Assembly (NCBI GenBank): GCA_031553595.1
Contig: JAVBLI010000005.1
Location: 251,938-315,937 of the forward strand
DNA: 64,000 nt
From: RGIG3701 sp031553595
GTDB lineage: Bacteria; Planctomycetota; Planctomycetia; Pirellulales; Thermoguttaceae
Direction: 5' to 3'
The notes below the pieces were generated by a model. It searched no databases. It worked only from the letters and a program-made list of their open reading frames with translations, and was not told the origin of the DNA. Every line of letters begins with the position of its first letter. The first letter of the stretch is position 1. A program made the position numbers and the translations under genes. Of this stretch, positions 34,097 to 41,962 are shown one piece after another.

Positions 34097-35712
34097 CGAA
34101 CAACGGCTTCCGTCGCCTGCTTCTGCTTGTCGTCTTTGTCGTAGTCGGTCACCATCGTTTCGGTGGTGAGCATCAGTCCGGCGATGCTGGCCGCGTTTTC
34201 CAGCGACGTGCGAATCACCTTCAACGGGTCGATGATCCCGGCTTTGAACATGTCGACATACTGGCCCGTGTTGGCGTCGTAGCCGATGTTCGCTCCCTTT
34301 TCACAGACGATGTCGGCCACCACCGTGCCGTCGCCGCCGCCGTTGTTGACGATTGTCACCAGCGGGATGCTCAGCGCGCGGAGGATGATGTTGACGCCGA
34401 TTTTTTCATCGCCGCGGGCTTTGTCACGGGCCTTTTCTACAGCTTCGCGCGTCCGCAGCAGGGCCACGCCGCCACCGGGAAGGATGCCTTCTTCCGCCGC
34501 CGCGCGGGTGGCGTGCAGCGCGTCGTCGATGCGGGCTTTCTTCTGCTTCATCTCGGCTTCCGTAATCGCGCCGACCTGCACCACGGCGATCCCGCCGGAG
34601 AGTTTCGCGAGCCGTTCCTGGTACTTCTCGCGGTCGTACGTGCTGTCGGTGCTCTCGATCATTTCACGCAGCTGGTCGATGCGTTTTTTGATGTCCGCCT
34701 TCTTGCCGGCCCCTTCCACCAGCGTGATGTCATCCTTCGTCACGGTCACCTGCTTGACGCTGCCCAGCATCTCCAGGCCGACGTTTTCGAGCTTGATGCC
34801 GAGGTCTTCGCTGACGACTTCGCCGCCGGTGAGGATCGCGATGTCTTTGAGCATGGCCTTCCGCCGGTCGCCGAAACCAGGGGCCTTCACCGCGCAGATA
34901 TTCAGCGTGCCACGAAGCCGGTTCACGACAAGCGTCGTCAGCGCCTCGTTTTCGATGTCCTCCGCGATGATGAGCATCGGCCGACCCGTCGGAATCACTT
35001 TTTCCAAGAGCGGAATCAGCTCCCGCAGGTTGCTGATCTTCTTCTCGTGCAGCAGGATCAGGGCGTTCTCCATGTAGCAGTCCATCGTGTCCGGGCGGTT
35101 CACGAAGTACGGCGAGAGGAAACCCTTGTCGAACTGCATGCCCTCGACGACGGTGAAGGTCGTTTCGGCGGTTTTGCCTTCCTCGATGGTGATGACGCCG
35201 TCGTTGCCGGCGGCTTCCATCGCGTCGGCCAGGAGGTTGCCGATTTCGCGGTCGTTGTTGGCGCTGATGGCCCCGACGTTCGCGATCTGCTCTTTCGTCG
35301 TGACTTTCTTGGCGATGGTGTAAAGATAGTCAATCGCGGCATTGGCACCGATTTCGATCCCGCGGCGGATGGCCGTCGGATTGCTGCCGGCGGTGACGTT
35401 CTTCAGGCCCTCGCGCAGGATGGCCCGCGCCAGTACGACCGCTGCCGTGGTGCCGTCGCCGGCGATAGAGTTCGTCTTCTGCGCGACTTCGTTGACGAGC
35501 TTCGCGCCCATGTTCTCGAAACGGTCTTCCAGCTCGACCTCGCCGCTGACGGTCACGCCGTCTTTGGTGACCTGCGGGCCGCCGTAAGATTTGTTGATGA
35601 TGACGTTCTTCCCGGTGGGGCCCATCGTCACGGCCACCGCGTCCGCCAATTTGTCCACGCCCTGCATCATGCGCTTGCGTGCGGCGTCGTCAAACAATAA
35701 TTGTTTAGCCAC
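34093..35712 (-). CDS. groEL: 60 kDa chaperonin GroEL, paralogue without GGM tail
   Basis: This is a 539-residue GroEL. Typical segments are VAVTMGPTGKNVIINKSYGG, TVSGEVELEDRFENMGAKLV, AGDGTTAAVVLARAILREGL and GIVPIGG-like EGILPGGGVALLRT. It starts with GTG at 35712 behind AAAGGAA. The C-terminus (YDKDDKQKQATEAVVR) lacks the Gly-Gly-Met tail of canonical GroEL, unlike the paralogue at 36284. Loss of the tail suggests a specialised folding chamber. The stop TAG lies within the family E repeat. Confidence 0.97.
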   Translation of the reverse strand: MAKQLLFDDAARKRMMQGVDKLADAVAVTMGPTGKNVIINKSYGGPQVTKDGVTVSGEVELEDRFENMGAKLVNEVAQKTNSIAGDGTTAAVVLARAILREGLKNVTAGSNPTAIRRGIEIGANAAIDYLYTIAKKVTTKEQIANVGAISANNDREIGNLLADAMEAAGNDGVITIEEGKTAETTFTVVEGMQFDKGFLSPYFVNRPDTMDCYMENALILLHEKKISNLRELIPLLEKVIPTGRPMLIIAEDIENEALTTLVVNRLRGTLNICAVKAPGFGDRRKAMLKDIAILTGGEVVSEDLGIKLENVGLEMLGSVKQVTVTKDDITLVEGAGKKADIKKRIDQLREMIESTDSTYDREKYQERLAKLSGGIAVVQVGAITEAEMKQKKARIDDALHATRAAAEEGILPGGGVALLRTREAVEKARDKARGDEKIGVNIILRALSIPLVTIVNNGGGDGTVVADIVCEKGANIGYDANTGQYVDMFKAGIIDPLKVIRTSLENAASIAGLMLTTETMVTDYDKDDKQKQATEAVVR

Positions 35713-35764
35713 TTTGAGTTCCTTTATACACTAAGTTTGATTTGAATGGTTAGATTTCCGGCTG

Positions 35765-35848
35765 GAGGTGAACACGTGAATGGGTGAGTAGGTGAACAGG
35801 GTTTTGATGGATACCTATTCACCTGCTCACCTATTCACCCTCTCACCT
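35765..35848. repeat. family C inverted 8-bp periodic repeat
   Basis: The left arm (GAATGGGTGAGTAGGTGAAC) is mirrored by CTATTCACCTGCTCACCTAT and TCACCCTCTCACC. The right arm abuts the groES stop codon at 35848-35850. Confidence 0.9.
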
Positions 35849-36144
35849 TACTTCACCAGCTTCGCCAGGACGTCGGACTCGCGGAGGATTTTGTAATCGT
35901 CGCCGGCCACTTCGATATCGCTGCCCGCGTACTTGCCGTAAATCACTTCGTCGCCGATGGCCACGGCCAACTCGCCGCGGTTGCCGTTATCCAGCAATTT
36001 GCCCGGGCCCACCGCCACCACCGTGCCACGCTGTGGCTTCTCTTTCGCCGTGTCGGGAAGCACGATCCCGCCCGCCGTCATCTCCTCGGCTTCCATGGGC
36101 TTGACAACAATCCGGTCATCCAGAGGACGTAAGTTAATGCTCAT
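35848..36144 (-). CDS. groES: 10 kDa co-chaperonin GroES
   Basis: This 98-residue GroES caps the GroEL chamber. It has LRPLDDRIVVKPMEAEEMTA with the mobile loop GGIVLPDTA, then RGTVVAVGPGK and DEVIYGKYAGSDIEVAGDDY. AAGGAG precedes the ATG. It sits between two groEL paralogues and presumably serves both. Confidence 0.97.
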   Translation of the reverse strand: MSINLRPLDDRIVVKPMEAEEMTAGGIVLPDTAKEKPQRGTVVAVGPGKLLDNGNRGELAVAIGDEVIYGKYAGSDIEVAGDDYKILRESDVLAKLVK

Positions 36145-36200
36145 TTGATTCTCCTTAGTAAATTTTTATATAGTGTGAAATTTTTTGTATTTGAGGAAAG

Positions 36201-36281
36201 GCTGCAAGCTTTAAGCCTTAAGCTTTTGAGTTACTAAGCCTATAGCTTGTGGCCTATAGCTTTTAGCTGTCGCCTTCGGCG
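36201..36281. repeat. family G inverted AAGCTT/TATAGC repeat
   Basis: AAGCTTTAAGCCTTAAGCTT faces AGCCTATAGCTTGTGGCC and TATAGCTTTTAGCT. CGCC TTCG GGCG forms a small adjacent hairpin ending just before the groEL1 stop. The periodic unit is about 7-10 bp. Confidence 0.7.
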
Positions 36282-36283
36282 AT

Positions 36284-37960
36284 TTACATCATCGGCATAC
36301 CGCCCATGCCACCCATTCCCATGCCGGGCATTCCGCCGCCCATGCCACCACCGCCGGCGGGGGCTTCGGGCTCGTCTTTCGGAATGTCGGTGATGAGGCA
36401 GGACGTGGTCAAGAGCAAGCCCGCGACGCTGGCCGCGTTCTGCAGGGCCGTGCAGACGACTTTGGCCGGGTCGATAACGCCCGCGTCCATCAGGTCACAG
36501 TACTTGTCTTTGTCGGCGTCGTAACCTTCGGTCTTGCCCTTCATTTTGGACACTTTGCTGACGACCACCGCGCCGTCGACGCCCGCATTCTTCGCGATTT
36601 CACGCAGCGGAACGGACAGGGCACGCTTGAGCACCTGGGCACCCAGGGCTTCGTCGTCTTCGAGCTTAAGTTTGTCGACCGCCGCCGCACCGCGGATCAG
36701 CGCCACGCCGCCGCCGGCGACGATACCCTTTTCCAGGGCTGCTTTCGTGGCGTGGTAGGCGTCTTCCAGCAGGAATTTACGCTCTTTCATTTCGGTTTCG
36801 GTCGCGGCGCCGCAGAGGATTTTCGCCACGCCGCCGGCCAGCTTCGCCAGACGCTCCTGGAGCTTCTCACGGTCGTAATCGCTGGTGACGGTCTCGATTT
36901 CCGCGCGAATCTGATCCGCCCGGCCGTGAATCGCGTCCTTCGTGCCGGCGCCGTCGATGACCGTGGTGTAGTCGCTGCCGACGACGATTCGTTTCGCTCG
37001 GCCGAGATCCTTAAGCTGAACGGCTTCGAGCTGAATGCCGAGGTCTTTGAAGATGGCGTTGCCGCCGGTCAAGGTCGCGATGTCGCCCAGCATGGCCTTG
37101 CGCCGCTCGCCGTAAGCCGGGGCTTTAACAGCACATACGTTCAGGATGCCGCGGAGCTTGTTGACGACCAGCGTCGCCAGGGCCTCGCCCTCGATGTCTT
37201 CCGCAATGATTAGCAGGGGCTTGTTCTGCTTGCTCAGCGCCTCCAGCAGCGGCACGAGGGACTTCGCGTTCGAGATTTTTTCCTCGTAGCAGAGAATATA
37301 CGGGTTGTCCAGCTCGACAAGCTGCTTGTCCTCATTCGTGACGAAGTGTGGCGAAAGAAACCCGCGGTCGAACTGCATGCCCTCGACGAACTCGACCGTC
37401 GTCTCCGCGCCCCGGCCTTCCTCGACCGTCACGACGCCGTTTTTGCCCACCCGCACAAACGCGTCGGCCAAAACTTTTCCGATTTCCGGGTCGTTGTTGC
37501 CGGCCAGCGCTGCGACCTGGGCGATTTCTTTTTTGCTCTTTTCGTCGACCGGAACCGCGGACTTTTCGATGGCGGCGATGACAGCGGCAGCGGCTTTCAG
37601 GACGCCGCGCTGAAGGGAAACGGGATTCACGCCCCCGGTGGTCACCAGACGCAGACCCTCGGTGTAAATCGCTTCCGTGAGCACCGTCGCGGTGGTGGTT
37701 CCGTCGCCGGCGACATCATTCGTCTTGCTAGCGGCTTCCTTCACCAACTGGGCCCCGAGGTTTTCCTCCGGGTCGTCCAGCGTGATTTCCTTCGCGACCG
37801 TCACGCCGTCTTTCGTCACTTTCGGGGCGCCCCAGCCCTTATCCAGCACCGCATTTCGCCCGCGGGGGCCCAGCGTACTACGGACGGCCCTCGCTAATTT
37901 TTGAACACCTTCCAGAATCGGCTGACGTGCCGCGTCCTCAAACACCATTTTCTTAGCCAC
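36284..37960 (-). CDS. groEL: 60 kDa chaperonin GroEL, canonical GGM-tailed paralogue
   Basis: This is a 558-residue GroEL with RSTLGPRGRNAVLDKGWGAP, TVAKEITLDDPEENLGAQLV, AGDGTTTATVLTEAIYTEGL and the Gly/Met tail GGGGMGGGMPGMGMGG. The start is GTG at 37960 behind a strong AGGAGGA; in-frame codons upstream have no homologous sequence. It is the first gene of the chaperonin cluster. A terminator-like hairpin lies in its leader. Confidence 0.97.
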   Translation of the reverse strand: MAKKMVFEDAARQPILEGVQKLARAVRSTLGPRGRNAVLDKGWGAPKVTKDGVTVAKEITLDDPEENLGAQLVKEAASKTNDVAGDGTTTATVLTEAIYTEGLRLVTTGGVNPVSLQRGVLKAAAAVIAAIEKSAVPVDEKSKKEIAQVAALAGNNDPEIGKVLADAFVRVGKNGVVTVEEGRGAETTVEFVEGMQFDRGFLSPHFVTNEDKQLVELDNPYILCYEEKISNAKSLVPLLEALSKQNKPLLIIAEDIEGEALATLVVNKLRGILNVCAVKAPAYGERRKAMLGDIATLTGGNAIFKDLGIQLEAVQLKDLGRAKRIVVGSDYTTVIDGAGTKDAIHGRADQIRAEIETVTSDYDREKLQERLAKLAGGVAKILCGAATETEMKERKFLLEDAYHATKAALEKGIVAGGGVALIRGAAAVDKLKLEDDEALGAQVLKRALSVPLREIAKNAGVDGAVVVSKVSKMKGKTEGYDADKDKYCDLMDAGVIDPAKVVCTALQNAASVAGLLLTTSCLITDIPKDEPEAPAGGGGMGGGMPGMGMGGMGGMPMM

Positions 37961-38055
37961 AGTGGATTCCTCCTGCGTTGGCAAAACTTGAAATTGAAAA
38001 ATGAAATCAGCGTATGAAATCCCCGCGGCGGCTTGCCCGAGGGTGACTGAAATCA

Positions 38056-38085
38056 TAAAAACCGGTTAAAGTCTCCGTAAACCGG
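38056..38085 (-). promoter_or_regulatory. terminator-like hairpin in groEL1 leader
   Basis: On the minus strand AACCGG... reads as CCGGTT, a 12 nt loop, AACCGG and TTTTTAT, about 100 nt before the GTG start. It could be an attenuator or the terminator of something upstream. No CIRCE (TTAGCACTC...GAGTGCTAA) was found near this gene. Confidence 0.45.
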
Positions 38086-38284
38086 CCATTTTGTTGGCCT
38101 GGGACATGTCGGACGCATGAGAGAATGCCGAAATGTCAGTGGAAACGCAATCGGAGGACATAAAATGCAAAATCCGTGCCAAAGACGCCGCCGCTGGGCG
38201 TGATCACTGAAAACGCCCTGTTTTTCTCGAATTCCCCCATCTTCAATAAATTCCCATAAAAAAAGACTGACATTTTGGCAGGTT

Positions 38285-38468
38285 CTAGAATTTCTACCAT
38301 AATTAACGGCTCACAAAAACAACAGCCGAGAGCGTAAGCGGAACGCAGTGACGCGAAGAGACCGGATAGAATCACTGAAATTTTTCACACTTCAATCCGG
38401 TCTCTGCGCGAACGCTCCGCTTGCGGCTGCTGTTTCCCGCAGTTTATATTGATTTTGAATGTGCTCTA
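38285..38468. repeat. family A element, copy A7 (full length)
   Basis: The outer ends are CTAGAATT (38285) and TGCTCTAG (38461-38468). The core hairpin at 38317-38435 carries AACAACAGCCGAGAGCG and CGCTCCGCTTGCGGCTGCTG. Flank AGTTTATATTGATTTTGAAT matches the inverse of copy A2's left flank. Confidence 0.9.
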
Positions 38469-38480
38469 GCCGAAATTTTT

Positions 38481-38530
38481 CCCATTCAATTCGGCTTCTG
38501 CGCTAACGCTCCATTCCCGGCTGCTGTTTC
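38481..38530. repeat. solitary right half of family A element
   Basis: CGGCTTCTGCGCTAACGCTC, then CATTCCCGGCTGCTGTTTC is a right arm without its left partner, directly next to copy A7. Confidence 0.8.
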
Positions 38531-38557
38531 TTGTCCAAAGAGTCATTACGGAAAACC

Positions 38558-38585
38558 TTGTTTTTTTTTGGAAAAAGAGTATAAT
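38558..38585 (+). promoter_or_regulatory. probable sigma70 promoter for yeiP
   Basis: TTGTTT (38558-38563), a 16 bp T/A-rich spacer and a perfect TATAAT (38580-38585) lie 77 bp upstream of the ATG. Confidence 0.6.
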
Positions 38586-38661
38586 TTAGCATGACAGAAA
38601 AGCGGCGACGGACACACTCCGACGGCGAAATGAGGCAAAGATTGGAATTTTTGAGGGTTAT

Positions 38662-39225
38662 ATGATCGCGAAAGAGATTAAACGTGGGATGATTATGGTT
38701 TCGGAGGGAGCCCCGTGCATGATTGAGGGCGTACAGGTGCAGACGCCTTCCGCACGGGGGGCGGCCACGCTCTATAAATTTCGGGCGCGGAACCTGCTGA
38801 CAAAGCAGAAGGTGGACATCACCCTGCGGGGCGGGGATTCGCTGAATGAGGCCGATTTCCGCGTCCGGGCGGTGAAGTATCTGTATGCCGACCCGGATAA
38901 GATGTATTTCATGGACGAGGAAAATTTCGAGCAGTACGAGCTGACGCACGACGAGGTGGGTGAGGAGAAATTTTACCTCAAGGAAGATCTTGAGGGCGTG
39001 CAGGTGCTGATTTATAATGATGCGCCGGTGGGGATTCGGGTGCCGTTTACGATTACGCTGGTGGTGACGCAGTGCGACCCGGGCGTGAAGGGGAACTCGG
39101 CCACGTCGCGCTCGAAACCCGCGACGCTCGAGACGGGGTTGGTCATCCAGGTGCCGGAATATATCGAGCAAGGCACGGCGATTAAAGTGGACAGCCGCAC
39201 GGGCGAATATCTTTCGCGAGCGTAA
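38662..39225 (+). CDS. yeiP: elongation factor P-like protein, YeiP/EfpL type
   Basis: This 187-residue EF-P family protein would relieve ribosome stalling at polyproline. The tip loop reads QTPSARGAATLYKFRARNLL, the PSARG/PTARG form of YeiP (EfpL), in which Arg replaces the modified Lys of true EF-P. YFMDEENFEQYEL and NSATSRSKPATLETGLVIQV, then PEYIEQG, complete the three-domain pattern. Because the loop has Arg, lysylation by EpmA is not expected. It ends 15 bp before the kinase gene. Confidence 0.88.
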   Translation: MIAKEIKRGMIMVSEGAPCMIEGVQVQTPSARGAATLYKFRARNLLTKQKVDITLRGGDSLNEADFRVRAVKYLYADPDKMYFMDEENFEQYELTHDEVGEEKFYLKEDLEGVQVLIYNDAPVGIRVPFTITLVVTQCDPGVKGNSATSRSKPATLETGLVIQVPEYIEQGTAIKVDSRTGEYLSRA

Positions 39226-39240
39226 AGGGAGTGTCTAAAA

Positions 39241-40971
39241 ATGCCACGTCGCCGTTCAGCCCTGCCCGCCGGTTATTCGAGTCTGGAGGTGAAATGCCTG
39301 CTGATTTTCGGTGGATTTCTTGTGCTGGTGCTGACGGTGAGCTTTCTGCTTTACTGGTACGTGACGGAGTCGCTGGTGACGAAGCGTAACCCGGACACCG
39401 CGCGGCTTCTGGCCGACCAGGCCCTGATGCTTAATCACTGGCAAAAGCTGGAGCCGAAGAAGGAATTCCTGGTTGTGGTGCAGGATATCACGGATCAGCT
39501 CGCGCAGCAGAAGTACGATTGGGCGATTTATAAGCCGGACGCGCCGGAAGCGCAGACGGACGAGTTGCTGGGGAAAATGCTGGCCGAGTACCGCGAGAAG
39601 CCGGAGACGGTGCCGCGGGCGCGTGGCGAGGCGGAAGGCGAGATGTACCATTATTATAAACCCGTCGTGGCGGCCCAGCAGTGCATCACGTGCCACAGCC
39701 AGCTCGGCGGCGTGGATTCCGAAACGGGCATCCCCACCCACCGCTGGAAAGAGGGCGACTTGATGGCGGTGCTGAAAGTCACCATCCCCAACGGCCCCAC
39801 GCAGCAGGCCATCAACTGGTCCTGGAACATGCTCCTGGCGGTGATGCTCATCACGGCGTTTCTGGGCATGATCGCGTTTTATCTCACGATTCGTTATGTG
39901 GTCATTCGGCCGTTACGGCATTTGCGCGACGTCAGCAGCGGGATTGGCCACGGAAACATCGAGCTGCGCGCGGATCTGCACACGGGTGACGAATTCGAGG
40001 CGCTGGCGATTTCCTTTAACCGCATGTTGCGCGGGCTGGTGAATGCCCAGAAGGATTTAAGCCGGGCGAATCAGGTGCTGGACGCGAAGATTGAGGAGCT
40101 TGGCCGGGCGAACCTCCAGCTGAAGGAACTGAACCGCATTAAGAACGATTTTCTCGCGACGATGAGCCACGAGTTGCGGACGCCGCTGAACAGCATCCTC
40201 GGCTTCAGTAACGTGCTGGGATCCATCGCGTCGCTGGACGAAAAGCAGAAGCGGTATGTGGAAAACATTCAGAATTCCGGGCACATGCTGCTGGTGATGA
40301 TTAATGACATTCTGGATCTGGCGAAAATTGACAGCGGGCGTGCGGAAGTGAAACTTGTGGATTTTGGGGTGAAAAATGTCGTCAGCGCCCAGTGCGACAT
40401 GGCTCGGCCGTTGGCGGAGAAGAAAAATATTAATCTCACGTATGACGTGCCGCCTGACCTTCCCCGGCTTCATCTCGACCTGGGCCGCGTGCAGCAGATT
40501 CTGAATAATTTGTTGTCGAACGCGATTAAATTCACGCCGGAAGGCGGGATGGTGAAGGTAACGGTGGAGGCGGAGGGGTTGCGCGAGTTGCCGCCCGCGG
40601 AGGATGATCCCGAGAAAAAAGGGCCGCACTATGATGTTTCCGCTGCGCGGGTGCGCATTCGCGTGACGGACTCCGGGGTGGGAATCGCGGAGGATGATCT
40701 GCAGGCCATTTTCCAGAAATTCCGCCAGGGGAAATCCGCCATGGGAGACGGGGGCACCATGACCCGCGAGCATTCTGGCACCGGGCTGGGGCTTTCCATC
40801 GTGAAGGAGCTCTGTAAACTGATGAAGGGCGAAATTCGCGTCGAGAGCGAGTTGGGCGTGGGCAGCACGTTCACGGTCGAGTTGCCGTGGCGTCTGGAAG
40901 AGCTGCGCAAGCCGGACGATTTTACGCTGCTGGTGGAGTTCGACGATTTCGTGCGGAACCGGACGCGGTGA
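39241..40971 (+). CDS. membrane histidine kinase with CxxCH-containing DUF3365-like sensor
   Basis: This 576-residue kinase has a membrane helix at about 18-40 and a periplasmic DUF3365/Tll0287-like sensor to about 195 that contains QQCITCHSQLGG (C148, C151, H152), a c-type heme attachment motif. A second helix follows at about 200-220. HAMP (RPLRHLRDVSSGIGHGNIEL), a coiled linker, HisKA with H310 in TMSHELRTPLNSILGFSN, and HATPase boxes (NNLLSNAIKFTPEGG, TDSGVGIAEDDL, GTGLGLSIVKELC) follow. It should sense redox, NO or oxygen if heme is bound. No response regulator is adjacent. Confidence 0.88.
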   Translation: MPRRRSALPAGYSSLEVKCLLIFGGFLVLVLTVSFLLYWYVTESLVTKRNPDTARLLADQALMLNHWQKLEPKKEFLVVVQDITDQLAQQKYDWAIYKPDAPEAQTDELLGKMLAEYREKPETVPRARGEAEGEMYHYYKPVVAAQQCITCHSQLGGVDSETGIPTHRWKEGDLMAVLKVTIPNGPTQQAINWSWNMLLAVMLITAFLGMIAFYLTIRYVVIRPLRHLRDVSSGIGHGNIELRADLHTGDEFEALAISFNRMLRGLVNAQKDLSRANQVLDAKIEELGRANLQLKELNRIKNDFLATMSHELRTPLNSILGFSNVLGSIASLDEKQKRYVENIQNSGHMLLVMINDILDLAKIDSGRAEVKLVDFGVKNVVSAQCDMARPLAEKKNINLTYDVPPDLPRLHLDLGRVQQILNNLLSNAIKFTPEGGMVKVTVEAEGLRELPPAEDDPEKKGPHYDVSAARVRIRVTDSGVGIAEDDLQAIFQKFRQGKSAMGDGGTMTREHSGTGLGLSIVKELCKLMKGEIRVESELGVGSTFTVELPWRLEELRKPDDFTLLVEFDDFVRNRTR

Positions 40972-40987
40972 GAAAAACAGACGCAAA

Positions 40988-41110
40988 AAACAGCATCCGG
41001 GAGCGAAGCGAAACGAAACGCAGTGTAGCGCAGAGACCGGATAGAATCGCCGGGGCTTATCCCACTTCGATCCGGTCTCTGCGCTAACGCTCCGCTCCCG
41101 GCTGCTGTTT
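40988..41110. repeat. family A hairpin element, copy A8
   Basis: AAACAGCATCCGGGAGCGAA to CGCTCCGCTCCCGGCTGCTG, about 123 bp. It lies 16 bp after the kinase stop and about 35 bp before the larB ATG. Confidence 0.9.
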
Positions 41111-41146
41111 CTCGTGGTCAGACAAATTAATAAACGAAAAAATACC

Positions 41147-41962
41147 ATGCAAAACGAACCAAAAAATGCTTCCGAAGACGCTCACGGTGTGCATCTGGAT
41201 TATGATCGTCAGCGGCGGTGCGGGTTTCATGAGGTGATTTACGCCGAAGGAAAAACGCCGGAGACGCTCGTCGAGATTTTTCACCGGCAGGCGGCGCGGG
41301 GCATTTTGCCGCTGGCCACGCGTGTGAAACCGGAGCAGGCGGAGATGCTGCGGGCGCATTTCCCGGCAGAGACCTGCGTGGAAAACCCCGTCGCGCGGAC
41401 GTTCCGGCTGGTGAACGCCGCGGCGTGCGAGCAGAAAAAAGATCGGCCGCGAATCGCCGTGCTGACCGCCGGCACCAGCGATTTGCCCGTGGCGGAAGAA
41501 GCCCGCGAGACGGCCCTGTGGATGGGCGTGGATGTGGTGTTCATCCCGGACGTGGGCGTGGCGGGGCCTCACCGTCTGATCCAGCGGATTTCGGAATTCG
41601 CCGACTGCGCGGCCCTGGTCGTCGTGGCGGGCATGGAAGGGGCGCTGCCCAGCGTGGTGGCCGGGCATGTTGCCGTGCCTGTCATCGCGGTGCCCACCAG
41701 CGTGGGGTACGGCGCGAATCTCGGCGGCATTTCTGCCCTGCTGTCCATGCTCAACAGTTGCGCCGCGAACGTTTCCGTGGTGAATATTGACGCCGGCTTT
41801 AAAGGCGGATACCTCGCCGGCATGATCGCTGTGAATCAGAAATTAGGAATGAGGAATGAGGAATGGATTTGGCGTTACGCTTGCGTCATTTCTCATTTCT
41901 TTATTTCTCATTCCTCATTTCATTCCACTCCATCCCGATTCCCGGCTTTTGCGCGGGGGTGA
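41147..41962 (+). CDS. larB: LarB, nickel pincer cofactor biosynthesis carboxylase
   Basis: LarB carboxylates nicotinic acid adenine dinucleotide in nickel-pincer nucleotide synthesis. The protein has the PurE-like core (RIAVLTAGTSDLPVAEEARE, VFIPDVGVAGPHRL, VVAGMEGALPSVVAGHVAVP, VPTSVGYGANLGGISALLSM, and VVNIDAGFKGGYLAGMIA). The N-terminal domain includes LDYDRQRRCGFHEVIYAEGK. The last 30 or so residues (from LGMRNEE) are encoded by a family F repeat and by sequence overlapping the convergent gene, so they are not native. The cofactor would serve the LarA-like enzyme at 2417. Confidence 0.9.
   Translation: MQNEPKNASEDAHGVHLDYDRQRRCGFHEVIYAEGKTPETLVEIFHRQAARGILPLATRVKPEQAEMLRAHFPAETCVENPVARTFRLVNAAACEQKKDRPRIAVLTAGTSDLPVAEEARETALWMGVDVVFIPDVGVAGPHRLIQRISEFADCAALVVVAGMEGALPSVVAGHVAVPVIAVPTSVGYGANLGGISALLSMLNSCAANVSVVNIDAGFKGGYLAGMIAVNQKLGMRNEEWIWRYACVISHFFISHSSFHSTPSRFPAFARG
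41842..41927. repeat. family F inverted 7-bp periodic repeat, inside two gene ends
   Basis: TTAGGAATGAGGAATGAGGA faces CATTTCTTTATTTCTCATTC, then CTCATTTCATTCC. It encodes the LarB tail on the plus strand and the last residues (WNEMRNEK) and TAA of the MenC-like protein on the minus strand. Confidence 0.88.

Noticed and set aside
37961..38284. A CIRCE heat-shock operator before groEL1.
   Set aside because: No TTAGCACTC-N9-GAGTGCTAA or close variant is visible.
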